Shown here: positions 1 to 12,042 of the stretch, piece by piece | Position numbering within the stretch: the stretch's first letter is position 1 | Layout: the number at the start of each line of letters is the position of its first letter | Assembly (NCBI RefSeq): GCF_039555335.1 | Contig: NC_092628.1 | Location: 82,238,315 to 82,302,314, forward strand | DNA: 64,000 nucleotides | Origin: Amphiura filiformis | Lineage: Eukaryota; Echinodermata; Ophiuroidea; Amphilepidida; Amphiuridae | Direction of reading: 5' to 3' | Notes under the pieces: generated by a model | Seen by the model: only the letters and a program-made list of their open reading frames with translations | Databases searched by the model: none | Told to the model about the DNA's origin: nothing | Made by a program: the position numbers and the translations under genes

Positions 1-410
1 TTTTTCAAAGTTTGTATTTTTCTGATTTTACCACATGGATTTTTGCATTGAAAATAATACAGACTAAATAACCACGCAATCCAGCAGTTCTGTGGCACAA
101 TTTGGATCTAATACAGGCCTTTGCTGTTCTACTGAAGTTAAATGTCAATTAAAAGTGTTGGCATTACCCAATTCTGATTCTTTCATTCAGGGATTTCCAT
201 TCTACATTAGTCTAAACAAAGAAGATAACATCAATGTACATTAGCATCATTATGTTTGAGGGAATGATCACTTTTGGTTAAACCACTGTCTACTTCTCAT
301 TTTGTGTTGTTAGTATATATACAGATGTTCCTGAAGCATAGACAGATTGGCATACTCTTATGTCCTTGCAATTTCAATATGTCTGCAAAATACCCGGATG
401 TCTGTGTTCC
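1..410. other. 3' flank of the transposase-like gene, no gene seen
   Basis: AT-rich sequence downstream of the minus-strand stop codon at 411. Only short chance reading frames are present. It probably contains the 3' untranslated region, but no polyadenylation signal was assigned. Confidence 0.4.
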
Positions 411-3400
411 TTATTTAAAGCATGGGCACTGCTTTGAAAATATGGCAACCTTCTCAATATATGGAGCCTTTCTCCTCTTTGTCTTAACATCGGTGGTATC
501 AATTTGAAATGATTGGCAGATATCCTTCAATTGTTGCAAAGATAGGTTTGATAATGTGCCCTCATTTGCAAAATGACAAATGTCTATGTTTTGAAACATC
601 ACTGGGTGTGGCAAGCATAATGTTGTTGTGACCATACTTTGAAGGGAATCAATGTGGAATTCTTCCTCTGCAGCGTTTATATCATTGTCTGTAAGCTCTG
701 ATGCTTCACTTGTGCACTTCGCTCTTCTCCTGGCTGCTTCTCTTGAGAAGAAACTGCTAACCTGTTGACATGTCAGGTATTCTTGGACAGAAAAAAGTTT
801 CTGACCAGCTGCATCCCGTGCCTTTCTCATGCTCTTAGCAACTTCCTTTGCTTCTAGCTTTTTGCCAGTTTCCTCCCCTGTTTGAAACTTTTCTCTCAAG
901 TAGTTTGTCTGTCCAATTGTAAACCTTCCTGATGTTTTCACAACTTTCAATGCCCAACCCATGGGTAGTGTTACTTTATGCTCAGCTGTGGAAGTGCTTT
1001 CTGGTTTTCTTTGGGGTGCTGTATCAACTCTTGTGGTAAGCTTTGTTGCATACATTGTACATGCTTTGTCCATTAGGGTTTCATTCTCAGCTGTATATCT
1101 ATGTTTGCCTATCTTCAGGTGAGTATCTAATTGCTGACGAGTTGAATAACTCTTGATACAAGCATCTTCAGGGCAGCAAAATAGGTCTTCATCGCTGTCT
1201 TCTTGTCCTACAGATGTTTGTTTTGCTGGTTCCTTCCTTGGTTTGATTGGGGTGAATTCTGGAGTGTTTTCTGGATTTGCGACAATTGTAAGTTTCCCTA
1301 TGCTTGGTGTGTTCTGTTCCCATGGAATTAACCTTCCTGGACCAATGTTGTAAGCCCTCCACACTCTTAGCCCTGCTTCAGAGAAGGTAAAATTGTTGAG
1401 AAGACTTATCTTCTCATTGGGAAGCTTTGACTTAGGTTCATCTTGTTTGTCTTCAATGGCTACAACGGTAGTACATACTCCGGTAACTCCACCTCTTGCT
1501 TCAATTGCCGACTTCATTTCTAAAGCGTCTTCCACATTGTGGCCTTCATTTATATGAATCCTTATGTGAGCTTTCAGGGAAGCTGCCTTGCGATCACAGG
1601 GGCCTTTGCCCCTTGAGGATCGGAGAAGTCCATCCTTCTTATTTGTACACCCGCTGATTCTGCCACCTTCTGCATGCCAAGAATTGTTTCAGCAGAATGA
1701 TAACAACCAGCGTTATCTTGTCTATAACAGATGGATTCCAGTCCAGGCATTGCTTTTTTTTCTGTTTCAACAACATCATTTATTATTGCAGTGACAGTAT
1801 TACTATCCTGTTGAGAGTTTTCCACAATGTGAACTACTGTAAGTCCCTCCAACTGCTGATTGCAGCCACGCCGTATTGCTACTGAAATATGCCAAGATAG
1901 CCCCCTCTTACCAAACCAATCTGACTGGCTTTCCCGATATTTCCTTGGCAAAAACTTCATTGCCCAGTCCTGTGTTATTAATAGGCTTGTTTCATCTAAT
2001 ACATTCAAAATATCCATCCTGCATTTTTCTTGGTTCACACTTCGTAGCTGATGTGCCTTCCACAGTTGAATATATTCTAATGCCTTGGCAATGACATATT
2101 CCATCTCAGATTTATCATCAAGTGATATATTACATGTCTCAACTGCACTCCTGATTTCAATAATAACATCATCCAAAATTTGGCATTGATTGCATATTAC
2201 ATCATGGTTGTGAGTACACACAGTTTGAAAGTCTTTGTCTTCTGGGTCACTTAATGCAAAACATCTGCAATGATCTGGTACTGTAGACTCATCTGACACA
2301 TGTACCTAGAGAGAAATGATAAAAAAATACATGATGTTAATTGATATCCTGACTTACTTTTGAAGATCATACAGCTTTGTTTTATAATTCTGAATCGAAC
2401 TGCATAATATTGTCATTTGAGCAAAAGGTACACATGATTTTCTAGTTAACACTTTTATAGAATTAAAATTATAGTATTAATTCTAATCCAAGTAGTAGAC
2501 ACCTACTCGTACCTTGAAATCAGTTTTCAAATACCGCTTTGATGTCCGAAGTAAATCTTGTTGTTGTCGTCCCCAAGCATCACTCATCCCATTCTGTACT
2601 AGTGTTGATACTACAGTCTCTAGGTCTTCAAATGCTTTTCCCCCTGTAAAAGAATTATTATAATAAGCAAGTTATAATCAAAGGAAACAGAAACAGAAAA
2701 AGTGAAATTCTTTCCAATCAAATTACATTATAATACATTTTGGCAAGATGATAACATTTCGTTGTATACATACCATCCGCTGTGAAATAATCAAGGCCTT
2801 GTAAAGATGTTCTTACTGATGCTGAACAAACCCCCAGAATTCTCGTCAGGGTACGATCACTGAGAGGCGTGAACGAAGTCTCCTCACAATATGCAATGTA
2901 TTGCCTTGTCAGTGTGCTCGGTATCATTGTCCTGATAACGTTTGGTACATACAGTACTTCACCAGTAGTTAACTTTATCATCTTTTCTCCATATGGGACA
3001 TCTTGAACAACATGCGGACTCGTGACAAATGCTAAAAAATGGTCAAGCTTTGCCAAATCAATTCTTATTCTGGTCTGCTTTTCCAACTGCACAGGTGCTC
3101 CCCTGCCATGCAAGATTCTGTGTTGACGGGCTATTGAAAATCTGTATCGCGTAAGTTCTGGAAGGAAATGCTTGAGTTCTTCAAAGGTTAACCTGTCGGC
3201 CATTAAAGACAGTATTTGTCTTCGCGTGGACCAGTGGTTTGCATTTAGATAACATTCTGTTAGTGCATTCATCAAATCCCTGTCCAGGTCAGAAAGATCA
3301 GGAGCATCATCTTTGCCAGGTGCTGAAGAGCAAACTGCGTTCCATAGTTCCTCAACGTTCTTAGGTGCGATTGTACTCAGTACTGTTGAAACAGTTTCCC

Positions 3401-4701
3401 TTGCCTGAAGTATATGTCTGCGTTTGGTTCTTTCTGATGAATTGTTCCATGATTGTTGCATTTGAGCCACAGGTTCTTTGTTACAGGCTTGGAGATATGT
3501 ATTCAATAGCTGGAGTTGTGTTTTATGTCCTGATTTATCGTCTTCTTCTTGGGAGCTAGTGTCTTCTGAGGATAAAACTTGAAAAGTTATATCTTCCTCT
3601 TCGAAAGTGATGTTTGTGTCTTCACATTCTTCAACAGGTAATTCTTCAGCTGCCTGTTATTGAAAATAGAAAGTTAGGAATAGAAAAATAGGCTTCAATC
3701 GAGTCACAGATTGTCAAGATTAAAATTTTGTATAATTTGCTACACAAGCTTTGCCGTGAACTATTATACGGTGACATTTAAAATGATGATACCTTTATTT
3801 AAAAACGATACCATGCACGTCTCATTTATTTACATTCACTAGACAGCTTGAAAAATATGACTTTTGTAGATTTCTTCTGAGGAGGCACACCTTGCCTCAG
3901 ACACCTCCTCTCATGAGTCATGACCCTTCAAATCATCCATGATAATAATGGTGACAGATTTTCGCCACTGATATAGATTATGCTTACCAAATTGTTAGTA
4001 TCATCAGTTGACAGTTCAGGAATTGATGTGTCAGAAATTGGCGTCGGTGTCAGGTGAGGCATATCTTTTGTTTTAGGCATCAAACTCTTGCGACACCTAA
4101 TGCAGATAGCTACAAAAGATAGAGATAAAGCAATTAATCACTACACAATCATTGTAAATACTTCAATATAAGTGAACTTTGATTATGGTGGAAGGCCTGT
4201 AAATTAACGTTATTATGAATTAGAGAATGTATTGAATAACATGCACATCAAGCTATCCTTTAAGCCTTGCAGATTAAACTAAAAAGTTCTAATCAATTGA
4301 TGACATTTACCTGAACCAACAGGGAGAAAACAGCCAGTGGTGTCGAATATCCACTTTGACAGCCTCTTTCCGATGCCTCTATCAAATTTTCCTTTATCCT
4401 TATGAACTGCTATGGTGTCTGGAACGGTACACAGGCGTGTGGGTCTTTTCCATCCAGTTCCAAGGGCATGCCGATGTATTGGGCAAATGGTAAGCTTTGA
4501 CAAATTATCGGGTTCTTCAAAGGTCCCTGTACGTGCCAATATCAGCTCCACTTCACTTTCTACACCTTGAAATTTATTATACCTGATGTGAGCACTGATG
4601 TCCTTTTGACAAGACATTAGGCTAACTATACTCTCCTCTCCCTTAATTCCTGGATTTGTCCCACAATCCACTCCACTGTACTTAGCCAATGAACAAGTCA
4701 T
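411..4701 (-). CDS. Multi-exon transposase-like gene with RNase H-like core, C2H2 finger and SAP-like tail; one frameshift
   Basis: Five coding exons join in phase across GT-AG introns: 4311-4701, 3988-4109, 2774-3653, 2513-2643 and 411-2305 (ATG at 4701, TAA at 411-413), about 1,139 codons. Seen along the protein: Cys/His motifs (CPIHRH, then ICIRCRK across the first intron); a helical part with LGVCSASVRTSLQGLDYF; a Cys cluster CRCFALSD...CTHNHDVICNQC (residues ~520-550); possible RNase H-like acidic residues in ITQDWAMKF (~621), YRQDNAGCYH (~705) and GKGPCD (~745); a C2H2 finger CCPEDACIKSY...H...H (~885-910); and a SAP-like end LSLQQLKDIC...KAPYIEK (~1090-1130). From memory, similar proteins occur in many copies in cnidarian, amphioxus and echinoderm genomes. 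One apparent frameshift lies in the C run at 1609-1612, where a single missing G (sense strand) switches frame, so the copy is either recently broken or misread there. No terminal inverted repeats were found. Role as a transposase or a domesticated derivative is inference. Confidence 0.75.
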
Positions 4702-5231
4702 GATGAGAGATCAAGGATTATCTAGATGATCTGTGAAAATAAAATGTGTTTTGTGAAGTGAAAATATAAAATACAACATCAAGTATGATCGAGACACGTC
4801 TTGGCATATATTTTTCACCATTCACTCTTACCCAAGAGGTATGTGTGCAAAGGATTTAGTAGGGTTGGTTTATGATATATTCACAACTGACTAAAAATGT
4901 ATCATTTCGCCATCCATACATTTTTCCATATTTCCATGGACTTCCTCAGAAATCTGTAACAGCTCTAGATAAACAGACAGGCAGACAGACAGACACCCCG
5001 ACATCATGTCAGACAATCAATCAGACGTGGGTGCCCCAACTTCTGTGCAAGCTAAGTTGGGTAATGTTGTTTTTTAGGTTTCTATAGGCTATTACCGTTA
5101 GGCTGACATGAAGGCAATGTGTGTAAAAGTAGGCTTATTTCAACTCAATACAAATTATCAAATATTATCAGGTAATTAAATAAACCCAAAATTTATACAT
5201 TTTACATTCTAAAGGAACTTTCATCTTACCT

Positions 5232-5300
5232 TGTGATGTTATTCAATGAGAGGACCTCCGTCAATATCACAACCCATCACAATCACTGTGACCAATGAAG
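5232..5300 (-). other. Possible 5' untranslated exon of the transposase-like gene
   Basis: On the minus strand an AACATCACAAG segment is followed directly by a GTAAGATG donor, with the GT at 5230-5231. This lies ~530 bases upstream of the ATG at 4701. The flanking DNA to ~5400 is richer in G and C than its surroundings, which fits a promoter or first exon. The upstream limit is unknown and no transcript evidence is available. Confidence 0.25.
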
Positions 5301-5870
5301 CCTCTTGTTTACATTCCCGCGTTCCTGTAGCCAAAGTTGCTAAACCAGATCCCAGACTGTGTTGTTCATTGAGCTATAGAAAGCCCGTAGCCCATATGAA
5401 GTATGGATGGCCAACACATGCATAAATTTATCACCTGATTACATGATATAGTGCGGCTTCCATCATTCAAGATGTACCTGTTTGCTTATTTGTTTGTTTT
5501 GAACATTTAAAAAAATGGAATGCTCTGGATATTGCATATCATTTGTATTATAGTGTACAAAATCAATTCATATTTGTTAAATAGCTACGAATGTGATGAC
5601 AATAACAATTTATTATTCTACCATAAATTTATAAGAAATGTTAAGTATAACTTCACTGGTAGAAAAAGAATAAGTATAGAAAAAGCATGACTTAAGGTAC
5701 ACAAGTAAAGCTAATATTTCTATTTTATGCACAAGGAAAAAAAAAGGATTTTTCATATTGTATACATTGAGGTTATGGTAGGGCCTACTTTTAAATTAAT
5801 TATCTATAAAATAGAAACATTTAATTAAAAAACTTTTTTTAGTGTTTCCAAATTTCAATATTAATTGTTA

Positions 5871-6176
5871 GGCTCAAAATAGGTATGCCTTCAGTGAAAG
5901 GACCAAGCATAGCTTTAAAAATTAGAAAAAATGTGTTCAGACGCAAAAATTAGTCTAAAAATGTGGGGTTTTTTTTATAGAAACACTGTGTAAAAAAGTA
6001 TCCAAGGTCCCAAAGTTGGATATCTTCGTTTTTAGGCTCAAAATAGGTATGCCTTCAGTGAAAGGATCAAACATTGCTTTAAAAATTCAGAGAAAATGCG
6101 TTCACACGCGAAAATTAGTCTAAAAAATGCGTTTTTTTCTAGAAACACTGTGTAAAAAGTATCCAAGGTCTCAAAG
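5871..6176. repeat. Two-copy tandem repeat, period 164 bp
   Basis: The phrase GGCTCAAAATAGGTATGCCT starts at 5871 and again at 6035. The following ~145 bases match closely, ending in TATCCAAGGTC and CAAAG in both copies. This is an imperfect direct duplication in noncoding DNA. Confidence 0.85.
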
Positions 6177-6179
6177 TAA

Positions 6180-9120
6180 TTTTGTCCTATATGACTTTCC
6201 AAAGGCTTAGTGCATCCATGGAGCAGGTATGAGTTTTGAGGATGCGTTACTTTATTGTAAATGGTAACTTAAAAGTATGCCTTTTTTCAGATGAATTTAT
6301 TTTAGTAAAACACCCCTATATGCAATAATGGTATCTGCCGCAATGGAAGCTTCAATTACAATGATGATGCACTTAAATGATAGATCTAACCTTGCCTTCC
6401 AATCTGGCAAAAGATAGGGTTTGGGTGTTGTATGGAATTTTGTACCCATGCATTTGACTTTTTGCCTTTTTCAACCAACTTTTTTTAAGGAATTTGCCCA
6501 TATTAATTGTAAATAACATATTTGGTCGTTGCCATGGTAACCAGCCACAAATGTCAAAATTATTATAATCATGGTTGCCCTTGACCAAAGTGTAACTCAT
6601 TGGTAAACTTTAAAGAAATTGGATATTTTTTAATTTGGCCAGGTATTTTTCATTTTATTTGAAATTACTGGACTTTCTCTCTTAACACTTTATCTATGGG
6701 TCTTAGAGTTAATGCATTCTCACTGAGTTCTGCTAACAGTACTTTTGTTTATACAAACTTCTGTCTCGCAAAATGCACATGTAGCCCTATATAATCGGCT
6801 TGCTGGATTCAGTCAATAATAAAGATTCGTCTGAAGAATTAATTTGATTCATTTATTCATAGTTTTAATTTACTTTTCTCTTCCCAGAAAACAATAATTC
6901 AAAAATGTATACAGTAATACTACTAAGTTAGGTCATATAAAATAACGACAAGCAGCAGAGCAAGCTAATCTCGCTCCCTCCTCCTAGCTAGCCTGATATC
7001 CAAGCGAACGATTTTTACCCCCGCTACCCCACTCTTCAATCTTGGAATTATCACCCAACTTTAACTCGCACTACGCAATGTTTTTTGGCAAATTTAGTTT
7101 TGATTTTTGGCAAATTTAGTTTTGGTCAGATAAAAAAACAAGAAAAAAATATTTTAGGATTGTATCTACATTTCACCTGCAGTATAATAATTATGAAGGT
7201 GTTTTAAAATATGTTTGAATAATACAGTAATTTTGCCAGGAAAAATATGTATCAAAATATCGAATTTTTATTGTTTTTTTATGTCGAAATTAATTGAACT
7301 AAGATACGTTGTGATTTGTAACCAACATTTACGAGATGTTTAACTGAATAATTTAATTTGAACAATTAACTCTGTTTACATTTAAAGCTACGTCATGAAA
7401 GATAGGAAATCCCCTCTCATGTAATCACAATGTAATTACAAAGTCAGGTGTATTTATTTGGACTGGGAAATCCCCATCACTGCATGGCAGCATGAGACAA
7501 AATCCTGAAGTAGTGAGCTATTAATAGATTGTGGGAATTTCCAATGTTCTCTGTATAAATGTAAACATGGTTAACTGGCAGATTTATGAAAGAGCTGTTG
7601 TGCAGTTTATTATGTAAAAAATAAGTGAGATATAAATCTGAAAGCTTCAAAATCTATTAAACATTTCCGAAATCAATTCAAAATAAAACTTAACTCTAAA
7701 TTTAATTAACCTTTTCCGCGAGCACTTTCCCTTAACATGTCTTGCCTTCTAGTTATGTTATGTACTGATTGTTATGGAAATAAATATGAATGAATGAATA
7801 AGGTTACTGCTATGTGCCTTCAAAGAACAAAATTCATATGAGCTAGTCAATTTGCATAGCAAATAATGTGCTTTCGATCCAGCAAAAAGGAAGGAGAATT
7901 GCAGTACGCTAAAATGGGCGCATCTTTGCCAAGAAGGGAATATATTCTTCTGCCGACTTGCTGAATTCTTGTTTACAAAACAACAAATCTGTCAATGCAA
8001 GTTAAAACAGAGAGGACGAAGGCATGTTTCCTGAAGGAAACAGTGAGGTGAACAGTGAAAGCAGCACCGCTTTGGGAATTATCATCTGTGTACGGATATT
8101 GTACGCAAAGGATATATATATATAACGCTTTATCTTAGCTGGACAAGTTTGAAACAGGATAAACACCAGTCGTCCAGAACGTTGAATACACCAGAACTTT
8201 ATAATCAGCAAGAAGTGTTTTGCACAACCGCCGCCAATGCGTTCGGTACAATCAAACTTGGTTTCCTTACCCACCTCTTAATACTGGTGTTCCATAGGGA
8301 TCAACACCCCATAACTTAGCAGGCCCAAAATGATGCAGCTAGCGATTACATGCCACACTATAGGAAATATTTTGATGACCTCTCCGTCGCTGAAAACCGT
8401 TCCTCTACCGTGACTTGTAATTTGCAGGCAGATTTTGATTACTTGCTGAAGTCTTGGTTGATAATCAACTCCAACCGAATCCCATCAAGCGTCAAGCCGT
8501 ACAAATATGATTCAAGTAGGATTCTTCTCCTTATCCAGACCTAAAATTTGGTCCCACACTTCTCGCTCTTCTGCCTTCTGCCAACGTGGTGGGTATTTGG
8601 CTGCACTTCACATTAACCATATGAAGAAAAACTCCAAAAGAAGGCTTTTTATGGTTCTTTCTCCAAATTAGTTCGGATTCAATACATCATGGTTTGCCTC
8701 AGTTTGTCCAAATTATACCACATTTTAACATTAAACACACTCGAGCAACTTGTTGAAGCAAGAATCCATGCAAAACATAGGTTACAGTAATGGATGTGGG
8801 GTATAATATAAATGATTCGAAAAGCTTGGCGCCAATCATGTTGCCGTGCCCAAGAGCCATCAAAAAGTCACCACATCAATTTATGTACAAAGCGATATCC
8901 CTAATATTTTAGCTATAGACAAAGGCGCCCATTTATGACAAAATAATGTGGTGATTCATGGAAATTTTTTCTTACTACTTTTGCCTGTTTCTCCAGTAAT
9001 CTCCACCATTGTTTCTAATAACTAAACGGAGCGACGATTCACAACGTTGGTCCATTTTCGTATTCATTTATTAAATACCAATGAACATTGGACCGACATA
9101 ATCTCAAGCCCAACATTGCA
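6180..9120. other. Intergenic stretch without a recognisable gene
   Basis: AT-rich DNA with only short, unsupported reading frames on both strands. A stretch at about 7721-7800 ends in GAAATAAATATGAATGAATG, which resembles the short-repeat tail of a non-LTR element, but no coding part is attached. A short AT dinucleotide run lies near 8120. Confidence 0.4.
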
Positions 9121-9128
9121 CTAATTAA

Positions 9129-9792
9129 AGGCCCATTCAGTGATTTGCTCATCCGGACGATCGTAAAAATCATCAAAATTCAGATTTTGGTACCTTTGTA
9201 ATTGGCATAGATGTGCTAACATAGCCTGCTAGTGGTTCGGTCGAAAGCCGTGTATTTTAGACAAAATAAAGCATTTGCATGATTCTGGACTTTTGATACT
9301 GACAGTACAAAAAGTCCGACTCGAGATCGAAAGAAGCTCACTCTCCACGTACCAACACGCGTTGCGTATTGTTTCTACTACTTATTACATCAGTAGCTAC
9401 TATTTTAAACAAAATACACAATTTTAACTGTTTTTCATATTTGAATTGACCGTTAGTTTGCCTCGGTGATCTTTAATTGCTTATTTTGTTTTCTACTACA
9501 AAATTGTAGCTTAAAAGCGTCTGTTTTAAATCAATTTAGACTCTACTTCCCCCGTTTTAGAAACACTGGACTAGGAAGTTTTTCCAGTCGATTGGTGGCG
9601 CACTGTACGAAAATCTCGATTTTCTCAGAGTTGAAGTAGAACACCTTTCTAAAACTTCTGTTTTTGACTAATTTGTCGATGTATTCAGGGAAAAGTGGTT
9701 TAATGAAATTCTGTAGACTTATTCTTTATTTCTAAGCAACTCTGACAAATTTCCATTTTTTTAATGTTCCTGTGAAATCACTGAAAGGGCCT
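9129..9792. mobile_element. Non-autonomous TTAA-type DNA transposon (MITE)
   Basis: The element begins AGGCCCATTCAGTGATTT and ends with the reverse complement of AGGCCCTTTCAGTGATTT, one mismatch in 18 bases. TTAA flanks both ends (9125-9128 and 9793-9796), the target duplication typical of piggyBac and Kolobok elements. It is 664 bp with no coding capacity. Related fragments occur at 15840-15955 and 34775-34830, sharing GCTGAACCACTAGCAGG-type sequence. Confidence 0.8.
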
Positions 9793-9944
9793 TTAAATGA
9801 GTTGTTAATATTCATATCAAGAAGGCAATGAACTAAAAAAAAGTTGCCAAGCTGTTTAAATTTATGGTTCAGCAGCACCATGAGCACCGTTGTTAAACAC
9901 TGTTATGTATAAAGTTCTTATGTTCAGTTCGCAGTGTTGTAGTC

Positions 9945-10085
9945 GAGACCGGCCTATCCGAGACCAAGACCGAGACCGAGACCACGCAGTCCGAGACCGA
10001 GACCAAGACCGAGTCCGGCTGGTCCGAGACCGAGACCAAGACCGAGACCGGCAGGTCCGAGACCAAGACCGAGACCGAGACCGGG
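9945..10085 (+). repeat. GAGACC hexamer array, left end of hAT-type element
   Basis: Degenerate tandem array of CCGAGACCAAGA and CCGAGACCGAGA units, directly inside the left terminal repeat. The open frames crossing it on both strands (Arg/Asp repeats or Val/Ser repeats) are products of the low-complexity sequence, not genes. Confidence 0.9.
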
Positions 10086-10520
10086 CTTAATATAATCACT
10101 GGTGCCGCAAGCATTAAAATTTAGGGGTGGGGGTCAGGGAGCGACCATATTTTGTTTGGTTTTACTGAGACTGAGACGCAAAAAATTCACATGGTGGTTT
10201 TTGTGCTAAAAAGGAAGATATGTATTTATTTGAACACTAAAAAGGCACATGATAACATACAGGGAAGATCGGCAAGATCCTACTTTATTTTTCCTTCTAA
10301 CTTGATTTTAGGCAGGATGTCCCCTGTGCAAATATTGCGGGGGACCTGTCCTCATCCCTCGCTTCTGACGCCTATGTTAATAATGAATGACAACTATCTC
10401 AGTGACTGATACATGGTGGGCCATATACTAGTAATCCATTTTAGTACTAGCTTTTCAAGCGAGATACCAAAACAACAGATATAAGGGCAGTTCAAATGAT
10501 CCTTTAGCAACATAATTAAG

Positions 10521-10678
10521 AAATAAAGGGTAATGCATGGTCCTTTACACGAAAATAATGTGTCCGAGGCAGTAAAAACGTAAATAATGGGTGAGGCGCA
10601 GCCGAACCCATTATTTAAACGTTTTACTGCCGAGGACACATTATTTGCGTGTAAAGGATAATGCTGCACCCTTTATTT
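10521..10678. repeat. Imperfect hairpin repeat nested in the hAT-type element
   Basis: Arms 10521-10592 and 10606-10678 are inverted copies sharing AAATAAAGGG, TTTACACG, GTGTCC..GGCAGTAAAA and AATAATGGGT, around a loop with GAGGCGCAGCC. A related AATAATGGGT...GGTAATAGAAT stretch at about 11025-11053 suggests the hairpin belongs to a longer insert of about 10,520-11,053. Confidence 0.75.
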
Positions 10679-10791
10679 CTATTCTATTACCACAAAATAG
10701 TGTGATTTAAAGAGAAAATATCAAATTTTTTGCCCAAATATTTCAAGTTGTTTACCTCAAGGTGGAGCGCATACGCGTAGCCAAAGCGTAT

Positions 10792-10906
10792 GCACATTCC
10801 AATAACACAACCTAACATTCCATTCTCCCCTATAAGCAGGTATGCACATACAATAACACATCCCTGACATTCCATTCTCCCCTACATAAGCAGGTGTGCT
10901 GTGCGC
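10792..10906. repeat. Two-copy tandem repeat, ~60 bp unit
   Basis: Two adjacent copies share ATGCACAT..CAATAACACA, ACATTCCATTCTCCCCTA and TAAGCAGGT. It lies inside the hAT-type element. Confidence 0.75.
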
Positions 10907-11877
10907 TCTGCTGTGCGCTGTGATGATAGAAGAACATGAAGTTCGTTGCCCTTGACACTTTATCGCTAATTAATGGTCTGTCACGTGACGCGTTTCAACA
11001 AATCACAGTGCGCGATTTTGAATAATGGGTCGTGGGGGTAATAGAATGATAATTAATGTGCCCAAAAGCTAAGAAAAATGATGCGCCTTTGATCATTATA
11101 AATTATGATCCATGTTACAAGTTTTAGCTAGGAATTTGAAAAAAATAGATCCTCGGAAAAAATAAATGTCCATTTTGAAAGAGATAATAAATTAACTTAT
11201 AATAATTTCACTTAAAATCATATAATTACAGGGCCAAACGTGTTTAGAACGTTGTAGAGCATTTTCCAATGGTCTATAATGTGGATTTTAGGAGAGATTT
11301 TAAAATAACTATTATCAAAAATATTATAAAAATGTTGTTTAAATGTTTTTTGCCAAGCTTTTTGTTTTGGCAACTTTATAATAACATTAGGGACAACAAA
11401 TTCTGAATTTATTTGAAACCTTATTGTTAAAAAAACGTTCCATAACCTTTCCTAAAGTGGACATTTTAACATTATCTGGTAACCTTTGCAAGTCCTTAAA
11501 ATGTTATAGAGAAAACCAATATGGGTTTCTGTGTTTGCTTGGATTAACTTTAATGTTGCAACTTTTTGAATGATGTATACTATGATTATTTGGGCAAATG
11601 CAACGAAATAAAATGTGTTGCTTAAAATAGATTTTAACGGAGCTGTAAATATAATCTAGGATTCTGGAGATAGAGTTTGTTATGATGAATTTATATGATA
11701 TTTTGACAAATTAATAATTGGGCCTAATTATAAGTAATTGAGTAGGACTTGAAATAAGAATGAGAATGTTAATTAGCGATTTAGTTAATATAACTTTTAA
11801 TTAATGATTCAATTTATGAAAACTGTTTGAGCAGAATTAAGTGCTGCTAAATGACCAGAATGGTGCTATTGTACTGG

Positions 11878-12025
11878 TCTCGAACCCGGTCTCGGACCGA
11901 GACCTCGAGACCAGGAGGGCCGAGACCGAGACCAAGACCGAGACCAGCAGGTCCGAGACCGAGACCAAGACCAGGGCTAGCTGGTCTCGAGACCGGTCTC
12001 AAGACCGAGTCCGGTCTCGAGACCT
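11878..12025 (+). repeat. GAGACC/GGTCTC array, right end of hAT-type element
   Basis: Second array of the same hexamer family, with both GAGACC and GGTCTC orientations interspersed. It lies directly inside the right terminal repeat and makes this end strongly self-complementary. Confidence 0.88.
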
Positions 12026-12042
12026 ACAACACTGTCAGTTCG

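Larger units (their letters stand above)
9932..12034. mobile_element. Non-autonomous hAT-type transposon with GAGACC arrays at both ends
   Basis: The left end reads CAGTGTTGTAGTCGAGACC and the right end, in reverse complement, CAGTGTTGTAGGTCTCGAGA. An exact 8-bp direct repeat TCAGTTCG flanks the element (9924-9931 and 12035-12042), the hallmark of hAT insertion. The 2,103-bp element has no transposase frame. Subterminal arrays of a GAGACC/GAGACCAA hexamer occupy about 9945-10085 and 11880-12025. The interior carries further repeats, listed separately. Confidence 0.88.

Noticed and set aside
8002-8544. Frames at 8002-8274 (-) and 8350-8544 (+)
   Set aside because: No recognisable domain, no flanking exon signals and no repeat association; most likely chance.
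9890-10114. Open frames on both strands across the Arg/Asp and Val/Ser repeats
   Set aside because: They are translations of the GAGACC array; no start context, splice sites or family match.
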